Positions 36,602-45,232 are shown, counted from the first letter of the stretch. The stretch is 64,000 bases of DNA from JBDTNL01 sp039933785 (GCA_039933785.1 JBDTNL010000006.1:19423-83422); one strand, 5' to 3'. Translations and numbers: made by a program. Notes: a model not told the origin generated them from the letters alone.

Positions 36602-37557
36602 ACCGCTTCTCGACGAGCGTTCTCGACCGCCTGGGGAGCACGCGAGCGCTGCCAGAAGTCGTAGAACGTATACCACTGTGTCGGCCAGCGGCGCACCGCC
36701 TGCTCGAGCACCACCACCCAGCGCTCGAGCGCCCGGCGGACATCGGCGTCGCGGTTGCCGGTGTTCTCGACCACGATGGGCTCGCCGATCTCGATCGCGA
36801 AGCGCTGTCCCGTGGTGTAGGTGATGAACGAGGGCAAGAGCGGAGCGCCGGTGAGCGCCGCGAGGATGAACGGCCCCAGCGGAAAGGGCGCCGGCGCGCC
36901 GAGAAAATCCAGCCACTCGCCCTTGTCGTTGAAATCGCGATCGCCCTGCAAGGCGAGCAGGCGGTTGTCGCGCAGGGCGCGCAGCGCCGCCAGGCTGGTG
37001 AACATGTCGCCGGGCTGAATGGGAATCTCATCGACTCCCGTGGCGCGGCGCAGCAGCTGGCGGCACCGTTCGACGTCCTCGAACTGATCGGGCACGTAGA
37101 CGATCGAAACGGGCTGCTCGAGAAACTTGAGGAACACGCCGCCGAGCTCCCAGTTGCCGAGGTGCGCGGTGAGCAGCAGAGCGCCTTTGCCGTCGGCAAG
37201 GGCGCGGTCGACGTGTTCCTGGCCGGAGACGCTCTCGACCAGCGCCATGGCCCGCGCCGGCGGCAGCTGGGCGAAGCGGAAGAGGTCTACCCAGTAGCAG
37301 GCGAAGTTGTAGAGCATGCGCCGCACCGCCACCCGGACCCGGCGGGAGCCGGCCGGTACGCCGAACACCCGCGAGAGATTGTGGGCGATGGCCCGCTTCG
37401 GCGGATGGTAGAAGCCCATCACCACGGTGATGACAAAACGCGCACCGAGCAAGTTGAACCAGCGCGGCAGCCGGGGTGCGATCTTCAACAGGAAAGGAAA
37501 ACCATGCCGCAACGCCCAATGGTTGAACGAATCGGCGAACTTGCTCGGACGAGCCAT
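36598..37557 (-). CDS. Lysophospholipid/lipid A-type acyltransferase (LpxL family)
   Basis: About 319 aa. Membrane-associated acyltransferase with the HxxxxE catalytic motif in LTAHLGNWELGG (about 130-141) and a following RDFNDKGEWLDFLG segment. The LpxL/HtrB family adds secondary acyl chains to lipid A or related lipids. A basic N-terminal region precedes a hydrophobic helix. The ATG at 37557 has GGA close by; a GTG four codons upstream is an alternative. Overlaps trmB by 4 bases. Confidence 0.87.
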   Translation of the reverse strand: MARPSKFADSFNHWALRHGFPFLLKIAPRLPRWFNLLGARFVITVVMGFYHPPKRAIAHNLSRVFGVPAGSRRVRVAVRRMLYNFACYWVDLFRFAQLPPARAMALVESVSGQEHVDRALADGKGALLLTAHLGNWELGGVFLKFLEQPVSIVYVPDQFEDVERCRQLLRRATGVDEIPIQPGDMFTSLAALRALRDNRLLALQGDRDFNDKGEWLDFLGAPAPFPLGPFILAALTGAPLLPSFITYTTGQRFAIEIGEPIVVENTGNRDADVRRALERWVVVLEQAVRRWPTQWYTFYDFWQRSRAPQAVENARREAV

Positions 37558-37571
37558 CTTCCACTGCACGG

Positions 37572-38555
37572 CTAGAGAACCTCGATTCCGGTGCGACCGC
37601 GTTCGCGCGCCTGAGCGAGCGCCTCGGCGACCAGCTGAATCAGTTCGATCGCTCCCGCCATCTCGGGGCGGAAGCTCGCCACACCGACCGAGATACCGAG
37701 CGGCAAGGCGCGGCCGTCAAAGTCCACCGAGTGGCCAACCATGACGCCGCGCAGTCGGCGTGCCGCCGCGACGGCGCCCTGCGCCGAGGTGAGCGGCGTC
37801 AGGATGAGGAATTCGTCGTGTCCGTAGCGCGACAGCAGGTCGGTGTCGCGGATGGCATGCCGGAGCTTGTTCGCCGCCGACACGATCATCGCTTCGCCCG
37901 CCGCCCCGCCGAGCTTTTCGCGCGTCTCTGCGAGCTTGTCGAGACCAACCAGAAGGCAGGAGAGCGGCAAGTCGTGCCGGCGCGACTGGCGCACGGACTC
38001 GGCCACTCGGCGCAACATGTAGCGCTCATTGCGCAGTCCAGTCATCTCGTCGTCGAGTGATTGCATGGCCAGCCGGCGGCTCATGTCCTCCAAGCGCTTG
38101 GCATGTTCCAGTCGGTGCTCTTCGATCTCGCGCAGGCGCTCCTCACCCACCACCGCCCGCTCGGCTCGGGCTCGCGATGCGGCGACGCCGAAGAGCGCAC
38201 GGCGCAGGTCGAACGCGGTGTAGCCCTCGAGCGGAAGAATTTCAACCGCGCCGAGCTCCTCGAGTGCCACGGTCTCGACCGGACCCGCCATCGGAAAGAG
38301 CAGCAAGGCCGGCACGTTCACCTGGCGGTTGCGCAACCGCCGCAATTCCTCGACTCCGTTGAGCGGCTTGGTCTCGAACGGCAAGACGACGATGCAGCCG
38401 GCGTCGAACAGGGCCAGCGCGTCAAGGTCGTCGAGGCGTTCGACGCTCTCGATGGTCAGGCCGGGAGCGACGCGCTCGACCTGGCGCTGGAAGGCGGCAA
38501 CCTCTCCTTCGGAAAGCCCCGCCGCGATCAGGTGGGTGAACGGAAGCGCGGCCAT
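37572..38555 (-). CDS. Receiver-like plus degenerate GGDEF-domain protein
   Basis: 327 aa. Residues about 1-125 look like a response-regulator receiver fold without a clear phosphoacceptor set. A coiled coil follows (about 130-165). The C-terminal GGDEF domain starts near SLDDEMTGLRNERYM, but its signature is RYGHDEF, with His replacing the second Gly. Cyclic-di-GMP synthesis is therefore uncertain; it may bind nucleotide only. Start lies 1 base after the manC stop. Confidence 0.82.
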   Translation of the reverse strand: MAALPFTHLIAAGLSEGEVAAFQRQVERVAPGLTIESVERLDDLDALALFDAGCIVVLPFETKPLNGVEELRRLRNRQVNVPALLLFPMAGPVETVALEELGAVEILPLEGYTAFDLRRALFGVAASRARAERAVVGEERLREIEEHRLEHAKRLEDMSRRLAMQSLDDEMTGLRNERYMLRRVAESVRQSRRHDLPLSCLLVGLDKLAETREKLGGAAGEAMIVSAANKLRHAIRDTDLLSRYGHDEFLILTPLTSAQGAVAAARRLRGVMVGHSVDFDGRALPLGISVGVASFRPEMAGAIELIQLVAEALAQARERGRTGIEVL

Positions 38556-38556
38556 G

Positions 38557-39648
38557 TCAAGTCAGCTCCGTCCGTCCACGGCTCTCGAGCTCGGTCAACA
38601 GGCGGCGCACTTCCTGCGCCCTGGCGAGCGGCAGCACGAGCACGGTGTCGGCGGTGCGCACCACGACCAGGTCGCTCACGCCGAGCACTGCCACGGTGCC
38701 ACGCTCGGCGTAGAGCAGGTTGTCGGCCGCATCGACCGCCACCACGTCGCCAGCCACCGCGTTGCCGAGATCGTCTTTGGGGCGCACTTCAGCCAGGGCC
38801 GCCCAGGAGCCGAGATCGCTCCACCCACAGTCCAGCGGCAGGGTCGCCAGCTTCGCGACCTTCTCCATCACCGCGGTGTCGATGGGCGCCGCCGGCAAGC
38901 GCGGGTAGAGCTCGGCGAGCGAATCCTTGCCGCGGGCGGCGGCGATGCGTTCGATCCCGGCATGGAGAGCAGGCACGAGCTCCGAAATCAGGCGCAACAA
39001 CGTGGCCCCCCGGAACACGAAAATGCCGGCGTTCCAGAGATAGTTGCCCGACTTCACGAACCGTCGCGCCGTGCGGGCATCAGGCTTCTCGGTGAAACGC
39101 GAGACCCAGCGCATTCCCGTCTTCTCGTCCACCGTCCGTCCCAGGCGCAGATACCCGTATCCCGTCTCAGCCCAGCGCGGGACCACGCCCAGGGTCATCA
39201 CCAAGTCCTGCTCGCAGACCGCGTCGATCGCTTGCGACAAGCGCAGCCGGAAGACTTCCGGATCTCCGACCCGATGATCGGCGGGTAAGACCACTACCGC
39301 CGACTGCCGGAGCTCCTCGGGCATGGAACGGATGGACCAGGCGATGGCCGGCGCGGTGTTGCGTCCGACCGGCTCGACCAGGATCTGCCGCGTGGGCACC
39401 TCGGGGAGTTGACGGCGGACCTCTTTCACCAGCTCGCGGGTTGTTACCACCCAGATCTGATGCGGCTCGATGAGCGGCGCCAGGCGGTCGACGGTCGCCT
39501 GGAGCAGGCTGCGACTGCCTTCGAGCGCGAGCAGCTGTTTGGGGCGACTGCGGCGAGACAACGGCCAAAACCGGGTGCCGCTGCCGCCAGCCAAAACAAG
39601 GGCCTGCGGCCGCGGCGCGGCCGCCTCCTGAGCCTTGGGAGGATTCAC
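38557..39648 (-). CDS. manC: Mannose-1-phosphate guanylyltransferase
   Basis: Makes GDP-mannose for surface glycans. 363 aa, the short form without a fused isomerase domain. Nucleotidyltransferase signature LAGGSGTRFWPLSRRSRPKQ, then FTEKPDARTARRFV and YLWNAGIFVFR. The GTG at 39648 follows a TATACT box by 6 bases and is the only start close to the domain. The glycosyltransferases at 49675-52070 are possible users. Confidence 0.92.
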   Translation of the reverse strand: MNPPKAQEAAAPRPQALVLAGGSGTRFWPLSRRSRPKQLLALEGSRSLLQATVDRLAPLIEPHQIWVVTTRELVKEVRRQLPEVPTRQILVEPVGRNTAPAIAWSIRSMPEELRQSAVVVLPADHRVGDPEVFRLRLSQAIDAVCEQDLVMTLGVVPRWAETGYGYLRLGRTVDEKTGMRWVSRFTEKPDARTARRFVKSGNYLWNAGIFVFRGATLLRLISELVPALHAGIERIAAARGKDSLAELYPRLPAAPIDTAVMEKVAKLATLPLDCGWSDLGSWAALAEVRPKDDLGNAVAGDVVAVDAADNLLYAERGTVAVLGVSDLVVVRTADTVLVLPLARAQEVRRLLTELESRGRTELT

Positions 39649-39654
39649 GTCGCA

Positions 39655-39660
39655 AGTATA
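39655..39660 (-). promoter_or_regulatory. Candidate -10 box of manC
   Basis: Minus-strand TATACT, then six bases, then the GTG start. No leader is possible. It faces the TAAAAT box of the divergent zinc-ribbon gene 18 bases away. Confidence 0.52.
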
Positions 39661-39677
39661 GCGAAGGCCTTCCGAAG

Positions 39678-39683
39678 TAAAAT
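39678..39683 (+). promoter_or_regulatory. Candidate -10 box of the small zinc-ribbon gene
   Basis: TAAAAT, then six bases, then the ATG at 39690. Same leaderless geometry as the divergent manC. Confidence 0.45.
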
Positions 39684-39689
39684 CAATGG

Positions 39690-39887
39690 ATGCCCGAGTC
39701 ACGACTCGCTCCGCCGGCCGCTCCATCGACCCGTTGCGAGGTGCCATCCGCCCGTCGCGAGGCCGATCCCGGGGCGCTCATGCGGACCTGTCCGAACTGC
39801 GGCAGCGAGCTGCAGGAGCGCAAGTGCAAGCTCTACTGCGAACGGCCGGGCTGCGGATACTTCCTGTCCTGCGCCGACTTCTACTGA
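39690..39887 (+). CDS. Small zinc-ribbon protein
   Basis: 65 aa. The C-terminal 35 residues hold a compact Cys-rich motif: CPNCGSELQERKCKLYCE, then CGYFLSC and the end ADFY. Similar tiny proteins occur in several phyla without known function; this recall is from memory. The ATG at 39690 fits the TAAAAT box. The internal ATG at 39780 would give only the zinc ribbon, and the first 30 residues are low-complexity. The methyltransferase starts 10 bases after the stop. Confidence 0.65.
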   Translation: MPESRLAPPAAPSTRCEVPSARREADPGALMRTCPNCGSELQERKCKLYCERPGCGYFLSCADFY

Positions 39888-39897
39888 GTCCGGACCG

Positions 39898-40533
39898 GTG
39901 AAACCCGAGCTCATGCGGCGTTTCATGCCGCGCTGGTTGCTCATGCGCCGCATGCGACGCGTCTTCTCCGCGATCTACCGGTCGAACGGCTGGGGCGAGA
40001 CCGAGACGCGCTCGGGTCCAGGATCGACGCTGGCCCGGGCCGAGACGTTTCGCGGCGAGCTCGAGCGCGTGCTCGGCGAGCTCCAAGTCCGTTCTCTCCT
40101 GGATGTCGGGTGCGGTGATTTCAACTGGATGCGCGCCCTCGCCGTACCCCTGCAACGCTATGTCGGGGTCGATGTCGTGCCCGAGCTCGTCGCCGACCTC
40201 GAGCGCCGGCACGGCAGTGGACTCCGACAATTCCTCTGCCTCAACGCGGTGCGCGACCAACTGCCGCATTGCGACGCCGCGATCTGCCGCGACTGCCTGG
40301 TTCATCTTCGCCACCAGGACGTGCTGGCGCTGCTCGCCAACATCCGCCGCAGCGGCGCGCGTTTCCTGATCGCCACCACCTTTCCGGACCTCGACGCCAA
40401 TGCGGATGTCGAGACCGGCGGCTGGCGCCCGTTGAACCTCGAGCTCGACCCATTCCTGCTCCCTCTCCCCATGCGGATAGTCCACGAGGGGGGGACCGGA
40501 AAGGCGCTCGGAGTCTGGGCGCTCGACCGCTAG
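39898..40533 (+). CDS. Class I SAM-dependent methyltransferase
   Basis: 211 aa. Rossmann methyltransferase with motif I LLDVGCGDFNWMRAL (about 64-78), the acidic residue of motif II in VGVDVVPELVADLE, and motif IV-like DAAICRDCLVHL. Substrate unknown. A basic N-terminus (RRFMPRWLLMRRMRRVFS) may bind membrane or nucleic acid. GTG at 39898 chosen; ATG at 39913 is possible. The end overlaps the convergent nitroreductase by 4 bases. Confidence 0.82.
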   Translation: MKPELMRRFMPRWLLMRRMRRVFSAIYRSNGWGETETRSGPGSTLARAETFRGELERVLGELQVRSLLDVGCGDFNWMRALAVPLQRYVGVDVVPELVADLERRHGSGLRQFLCLNAVRDQLPHCDAAICRDCLVHLRHQDVLALLANIRRSGARFLIATTFPDLDANADVETGGWRPLNLELDPFLLPLPMRIVHEGGTGKALGVWALDR

Positions 40534-41222
40534 CGGCTCGCCTCGCCCAGGTGCCACACCGCCACCTGGTCGAGAGTCTTGCGGCCCAGGTCGGGCACCT
40601 CGGCGTCCGCCGCCGGATACCCGATCGGAAACAGGATGAAGGGTTTTTCGTTTTCGGGTCGCCCGAGGAGCTGAGTGAGAAACCTCATCGGGCTCGGGGT
40701 GTGAGTCAGAGTCACCAGCCCCATCGTGTGCAGCGCGGTGATGAACATCCCGCAGGCGATTCCGACGCTCTCCTTGACGTAGTAGTGCTTGCGCTTGCCG
40801 CCGTCAGGGGTCCAGCCATGGAGTTGCTCGAACACCACCACGATCCAGGGCGCGATCTCGAGGAATGGCTTTCGCCAGTCCGTGCCTAGTGGCGCCAGCG
40901 CCTCCAACCACTCCGGAGGCATGCGGCCTCCAACATAACTCTCGTGTTCTTCGCGCTCGGCGGCAACCCGGATCTCGCTCTTGAGGGCGGAGTCGCCCAC
41001 CACCACAAACGTCCAAGGCTGACGGTGAGCTCCAGAAGGGGCGGTCGACGCCGCGCGAATCGCCAACTCGATCAACTCGCGCGGCACCGGGCGAGCGCTG
41101 AAATGCCGCACGCTGCGCCGGCGTTCTAAATGCGCGACGAACTCGGCGCCCCGACGACGCATTTCGTCGGCGGGCAGTTCCTCGAAACGAAGCGGCTTGA
41201 AGACCGGCTCTGGATAGCTCAC
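40530..41222 (-). CDS. Nitroreductase-fold flavoprotein, iodotyrosine-deiodinase-like
   Basis: 230 aa FMN enzyme. The fold starts RRSVRHFSARPVPRELI and has APSGAHRQPWTFVVV, the FMN-binding core. The lid helix EREEHESY and the later TDWRKPFL keep the Glu, Tyr and Lys that bind the amino-acid part of iodotyrosine in human IYD. The end YPAADAEVPDLGRKTLDQ also matches that subfamily. This points to reductive dehalogenation of halotyrosines or a related flavin reduction rather than a classical nitroreductase. No membrane anchor. GTG start with a TAGGAT box 6 bases before it. Confidence 0.85.
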   Translation of the reverse strand: MSYPEPVFKPLRFEELPADEMRRRGAEFVAHLERRRSVRHFSARPVPRELIELAIRAASTAPSGAHRQPWTFVVVGDSALKSEIRVAAEREEHESYVGGRMPPEWLEALAPLGTDWRKPFLEIAPWIVVVFEQLHGWTPDGGKRKHYYVKESVGIACGMFITALHTMGLVTLTHTPSPMRFLTQLLGRPENEKPFILFPIGYPAADAEVPDLGRKTLDQVAVWHLGEASR

Positions 41223-41228
41223 CGCGAC

Positions 41229-41234
41229 ATCCTA
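41229..41234 (-). promoter_or_regulatory. Candidate -10 box of the IYD-like gene
   Basis: Minus-strand TAGGAT, six bases, then GTG. Four of six consensus positions match. Same leaderless geometry as manC and the LON-domain gene. Confidence 0.35.
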
Positions 41235-41263
41235 TGCGTCGCCACAACAGGTTGAGAAAGCGA

Positions 41264-41289
41264 AAGGCCCCGAAAAACACCGGGGCCTT
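41264..41289 (-). terminator. Intrinsic terminator after the first SurA-N/DsbA gene
   Basis: 9-bp stem AAGGCCCCG (41264-41272) and its complement (41281-41289) with an 8-base loop. The minus-strand tail is TCGCTTTCTC, moderately U-rich. Lies about 25 bases after the stop at 41313. Confidence 0.75.
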
Positions 41290-41312
41290 CGAAACACGGA
41301 CAATGCTCCGGG

Positions 41313-42413
41313 CTACTTCTTGGTCTTCGCGAGCTCGGCGTCGATTTCCTTCGCCAGCTCTTCGTACGGCAGCGCGCCACCCTGCACCTGACGGCCGTTC
41401 AGGTACACGGTCGGAGTGCCCTGGACGCCGATCTTGGTGCCCAGTTCGATTTCGGCGGCGACCCTGGCGACCATCTTGCCGCCGTCGAGGCAGCTATTGA
41501 ACTGCTCGGCATTCAGGCCGGCCCGGGTCGCCTTGTCCTTGAGGTCGGCGATGTCGAGCTTGTCCTGCTCCTTGAAGAGCAGGTCGTGCAGCTCCCAGAA
41601 CTTGCCCTGCTCCTGGGCGCAGAGCGCCGCCTCGGCCGCCTTCTGGGCGAACGGGTGGATGGAGTTCAGCGGGAACTGGTGGAACACGATCTTCACGCGG
41701 TCGGCGTAGTTCTTCTTGACGCCGTCGATCGCCGGAATGATGCGGCTGCAGAACGGGCACTGGAAGTCAGAGAACTCGACCAGGATCACGCTGGCGTTGG
41801 CGGCGCCGAAGGTCGGCTGGTCGCCGCCCTCGATCTGGGCCCGGCGCTCGGTGGCCTTCACCGCCTCGTCGGCAGCGCGCTGATCGGCGAGCAGGTTCTT
41901 CACCGCGTACTGGGTGCGGAGCTGCTCCATGTACTTGCCGTACCCCTCTTGCTGGTGTTGGTTCTCGAGGTAGGTCTTGATCTGACCCGCGATTTGCTCC
42001 TTGGGGGCGCGGATCTGGGCCTTCTTCTCCTCGTAGAACTTGTCGACGTCGGCATCGCTCACGACGGCAATCTTGGACTTCACTTCCTTCTCCACCAGCT
42101 GATCGCGGGTGAGCTTCTGCTTGGCGGCCTCGAGGTCGAGGACACGATCGTCGATCACCTGGGCGAGCGCGGTCTCGAGCAGATTGGGCTGCCGCTGGAG
42201 GACCTGCTCCAGGACCTTGGCTTCGACATCCTGCTGCGAAATCGGCGCACCGTTGACGGTTGCCAGCACCTTGGGCGCGGCCTTCGCGTCCGCGGCGGCG
42301 GTCTTCGGGGCGTCGGCGGCACCGGCCTGACAACCGACCGCCAGCGTCACCAGTGCCGCGAACGCCAGACTGCGCCCGAGCACCTTCGAAAGCGAACCTC
42401 TGAATGAACTCAT
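41313..42413 (-). CDS. Lipoprotein with SurA-N-like and DsbA-like domains
   Basis: 366 aa. Lipobox VGC near residue 28 (LVTLAVGCQAG). Residues about 45-185 resemble the N-terminal chaperone part of SurA/PrsA-type foldases (VLATVNGAPISQQDV). A thioredoxin-like DsbA domain follows from about 200, with active site FQCPFC and cis-Pro loop GTPTVYLNG. Probably a periplasmic thiol oxidase or isomerase joined to a chaperone arm. AAGGAG lies 7 bases before the ATG. Close paralogue of the next gene upstream. Confidence 0.87.
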   Translation of the reverse strand: MSSFRGSLSKVLGRSLAFAALVTLAVGCQAGAADAPKTAAADAKAAPKVLATVNGAPISQQDVEAKVLEQVLQRQPNLLETALAQVIDDRVLDLEAAKQKLTRDQLVEKEVKSKIAVVSDADVDKFYEEKKAQIRAPKEQIAGQIKTYLENQHQQEGYGKYMEQLRTQYAVKNLLADQRAADEAVKATERRAQIEGGDQPTFGAANASVILVEFSDFQCPFCSRIIPAIDGVKKNYADRVKIVFHQFPLNSIHPFAQKAAEAALCAQEQGKFWELHDLLFKEQDKLDIADLKDKATRAGLNAEQFNSCLDGGKMVARVAAEIELGTKIGVQGTPTVYLNGRQVQGGALPYEELAKEIDAELAKTKK

Positions 42414-42551
42414 TGCACGACTCCTTGAAACGAATGTTGGCGGCAGGGGCCGCGGAACGTAGCGAGCGTTTCGCGCGGCAGGAGGCCTGATGGTACAGCC
42501 CGGGGGCCGGCTTTTGCAATCGACTGCGCTCGCGGTGCGGCCTCCGCGGGG

Positions 42552-43616
42552 CTATTTTTTGGTCTTGGCGAGCTCCGCGTCGACTTCCTTGGTCAAGCCG
42601 TCGTAGCCGACTTCACGGCCATTCAAATACAGGGTCGGCGTCCTGCCCACTCCGAGCTTCGTGCCGAGGTCGACCTCGGCGGCCACCTTGGCGGCCATCT
42701 TCCCGCCGTCCAGGCAGCCATTGAACTGGTCGGCGTTGACGCCGACCCGCGTTGCCTTGTCCTTGAGATCGCCCACGGCGAGCTTGTCCTGCTCCTTGAA
42801 AAGCAGGTCATGCATCTCCCAGAACTTGCCCTGCTCGTCGGCGCACAGCGCGGCTTCGGCGGCCTTCTGCGCGAACGGATGGATGGAGTTCAAGGGCAGC
42901 TGGTGGAATACGACCCTTACGCGGTCGGCGTAATTCTTCTTCACCTCTTGGATCGCCGGCGTCGCCCGAGCGCAGAAGGGGCACTGGAAATCCGAGAACT
43001 CGACCAGGACCACGCTCGCGTTCTTGGCGCCGAAGCTCGGCGCGTCGGTATTCTCGATCAGGCCGCGGCGCTCGACCGCCTTGACGGCTTCATCCGCGAT
43101 GCGCTGGTCGGCCAGCATGTCCTTCACCGCGTGGCTGGCGCGCAGCTGCTGGACGTATTTGCCGTAAGCCTCCTGCTGGCGCTGATTCTCGAGATAGCTT
43201 TTGATCTGCGCCGCGATCTGCTCTTTGGGCGCGTTGATCTGGGCCTTCTTTTCTTCATAGAACGCGTCGATCTCGGCGTCGGTCACTGGGGTGATCTTGG
43301 CCTTCACTTCGCGGTCCAGGAGCTGGTCACGAGTGATCTTCTGCTTCGCGGCCTCGAGGTCGAGGACTCGGTTGTCAATTACTTGCGCGAGCACGGTGTC
43401 GAGTACGTTCGGCTGCCGCGTGACGACCTGCTCCACGATCGCGGCGTCGATCTCCTGTCGGGTGACCGGCGAGCCGTCCACCGTGGCCAACACGCTACTG
43501 GCCGCTGGCGCTGGCGGAGCTGCGGATTTCGGCGCTTCGGCGGCGACTGCCGCCATGCCCAAGCCGAAGCTGGCGAGGGCGACGAACACCAAGCTACGAG
43601 ACGAGATCGAATGCAT
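42552..43616 (-). CDS. Exported SurA-N/DsbA fusion protein (paralogue)
   Basis: 354 aa with a cleavable signal (LVFVALASFGLGMAAVAAEA) and no lipobox. Same layout as its neighbour: chaperone-like helical arm, then a DsbA domain with FQCPFC and cis-Pro loop RTPTLYLNG. Stretches such as HPFAQKAAEAALCA are identical in both, so this is a tandem duplication. The ATG at 43616 has AAGGAG 9 bases upstream. One copy is lipid-anchored and the other is soluble. Confidence 0.87.
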   Translation of the reverse strand: MHSISSRSLVFVALASFGLGMAAVAAEAPKSAAPPAPAASSVLATVDGSPVTRQEIDAAIVEQVVTRQPNVLDTVLAQVIDNRVLDLEAAKQKITRDQLLDREVKAKITPVTDAEIDAFYEEKKAQINAPKEQIAAQIKSYLENQRQQEAYGKYVQQLRASHAVKDMLADQRIADEAVKAVERRGLIENTDAPSFGAKNASVVLVEFSDFQCPFCARATPAIQEVKKNYADRVRVVFHQLPLNSIHPFAQKAAEAALCADEQGKFWEMHDLLFKEQDKLAVGDLKDKATRVGVNADQFNGCLDGGKMAAKVAAEVDLGTKLGVGRTPTLYLNGREVGYDGLTKEVDAELAKTKK

Positions 43617-43709
43617 GACTCTGGGCTCCTTGAGTGAGTTTGCCTGGCGAACGTGCATCGCCATCTGCGCCCCTTTGTGCAAGATCAACGCCAGACCCTT
43701 GAGCCGGCA

Positions 43710-44579
43710 TCAGAGCCCGTTCAGATGCTGTGCAACCAGCCCTTCGAGGATGCGCTCCGCCGGAATGCCGCGCAGCCGCAGGTCCGGAGCCGCCAGCAGC
43801 GCCTCGGCGAGGGCCAGTAGCCGCCGGCGCCAGGGTGACGCCAAATCTGACGCATCGAGTGCCAGACGCACCGCCTGCGCCGCCACCGCCCAGGGTCTCG
43901 AGGCCCGCGGGTCGTCGAACCCGCCGACTCCCGCCAGGGCCCCCGCGGCGGTCAGTAGGTGGACCGGGGCGCCATTGCGGGAAAACGCCCGGACGCATTC
44001 GGCAAAAGCTCGCGCGACCTCCGCCGCCTGCTCGCGATCGATCGGCTCGGCGGAACCGAGGTATACGGACAATGACCTGCTGCGCAACGTCGGCAGGAGA
44101 TCGAGACGCGAGGGCACCAGCAGGATGAAGTTGCGCGGTGCCCGGACCGGCGGCTCCTCGAGCACCTTGAGCAGGGAGTTCGCGGCCTCGTTCGAGAGCG
44201 TCTCGGCATTGGCGATCACGAACACTTGGCCGCGAGCCTCGAACGGAGACACCTGCGCGGCTTGCAAGAGCGTGCGCGTCGCGTCGACCGAGGTCGAAGT
44301 GCGCAAGTCGCGCTCAAGAACGAAGAAATCGGGATGGAACAATTCGGATTTCTCACCCGGCCAGACCATCCGCCGGCAATGCTTGCACACGCCGCACGGT
44401 CTCGCTTCCGGCACGGCCTCGCACAACAAGGCGCGGGCCAGGCCGAGCGCCAGCTTCTGGCGATCGCTTTCGACGCCCCCGTGGAGGATCACCGCGGGAT
44501 AGAGCCGGCCGCGCCGGGCGAGATCGAACGCCGCCACCGCGGCGTCCTGCTCGAGCTCGGTACTCGCCGATCGACTCAA
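43710..44579 (-). CDS. holB: DNA polymerase III delta-prime subunit
   Basis: Clamp-loader subunit, 289 aa. AAA+ fold with a degenerate P-loop region (ILHGGVESDRQKLALGLA), a zinc module CGVCKHC, NEAANSLLKVLEEPP and an SRC-like segment LPTLRSRSLSVY in which Cys is replaced. The TTG at 44579 overlaps the tmk stop (TTGA). tmk-holB is a common bacterial pair. Confidence 0.9.
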   Translation of the reverse strand: MSRSASTELEQDAAVAAFDLARRGRLYPAVILHGGVESDRQKLALGLARALLCEAVPEARPCGVCKHCRRMVWPGEKSELFHPDFFVLERDLRTSTSVDATRTLLQAAQVSPFEARGQVFVIANAETLSNEAANSLLKVLEEPPVRAPRNFILLVPSRLDLLPTLRSRSLSVYLGSAEPIDREQAAEVARAFAECVRAFSRNGAPVHLLTAAGALAGVGGFDDPRASRPWAVAAQAVRLALDASDLASPWRRRLLALAEALLAAPDLRLRGIPAERILEGLVAQHLNGL

Positions 44580-45205
44580 GCCTGGGTGTCCTCGAGCAGA
44601 TCGGCGAGCGCCGCCCGCACCCGGGTGCGAGTCTCGGCCAGGGTACCCGTCGAATCGATCAGGCGGTAGCGGCCGGTCTCCTGCGCCGCCATCGCCAGAT
44701 AGCCGGCGCGCACGCGCTCGTAGAACTCCACCTCTTCCTCGTCCAGCCGATCGGTGCCCTGAGGATTGCGCCGCTGGCGTGCAAGCTGAGCCGGCACGTC
44801 GAACAGCAAGGTTCGATCGGGCCGGCGCCCCCCGGTCGCCAATCTGTCGACCTCCTGAATCGTTTGCACCGGCACGCCGCGGCCAGATCCCTGGTACGCC
44901 AGTGTCGAATCGGTGAATCGATCGCAAAGCACGTGCGCGCCGGCAGCGAGCGCGGGATCGATCACTTGCAGCAGATGCTGCCGGCGGGCCGCGAACACGA
45001 TCAGCATCTCGACCGTGCCGTCGAGGCTGCCGTGCGCGGGATCGAGGAACACCTGCCGCAGCGCGGCGCCGAGCGCCGTACCGCCGGGCTCCCGAGTTAC
45101 CCGCGCGGGAATCGCGCGCTCGGCGAACCAGGCCGCGGCGAATTCGAGATGGGTCGACTTGCCGCTCCCGTCAATACCCTCGAAGGTGATGAAGCTCGGA
45201 CGCAC
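44576..45205 (-). CDS. tmk: Thymidylate kinase
   Basis: 209 aa. P-loop FEGIDGSGKSTHLE, the DRFTDSTLAYQGSGRG segment with the DR(Y/F) motif, and a lid with RNPQGTDRLDEE. Phosphorylates dTMP to dTDP. GTG start; a weak TAGCGT box stands 6 bases upstream. Divergent from modE. Confidence 0.96.
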   Translation of the reverse strand: MRPSFITFEGIDGSGKSTHLEFAAAWFAERAIPARVTREPGGTALGAALRQVFLDPAHGSLDGTVEMLIVFAARRQHLLQVIDPALAAGAHVLCDRFTDSTLAYQGSGRGVPVQTIQEVDRLATGGRRPDRTLLFDVPAQLARQRRNPQGTDRLDEEEVEFYERVRAGYLAMAAQETGRYRLIDSTGTLAETRTRVRAALADLLEDTQA

Positions 45206-45232
45206 GAAGCAACGCTAACAGAGAAGAGCGGC

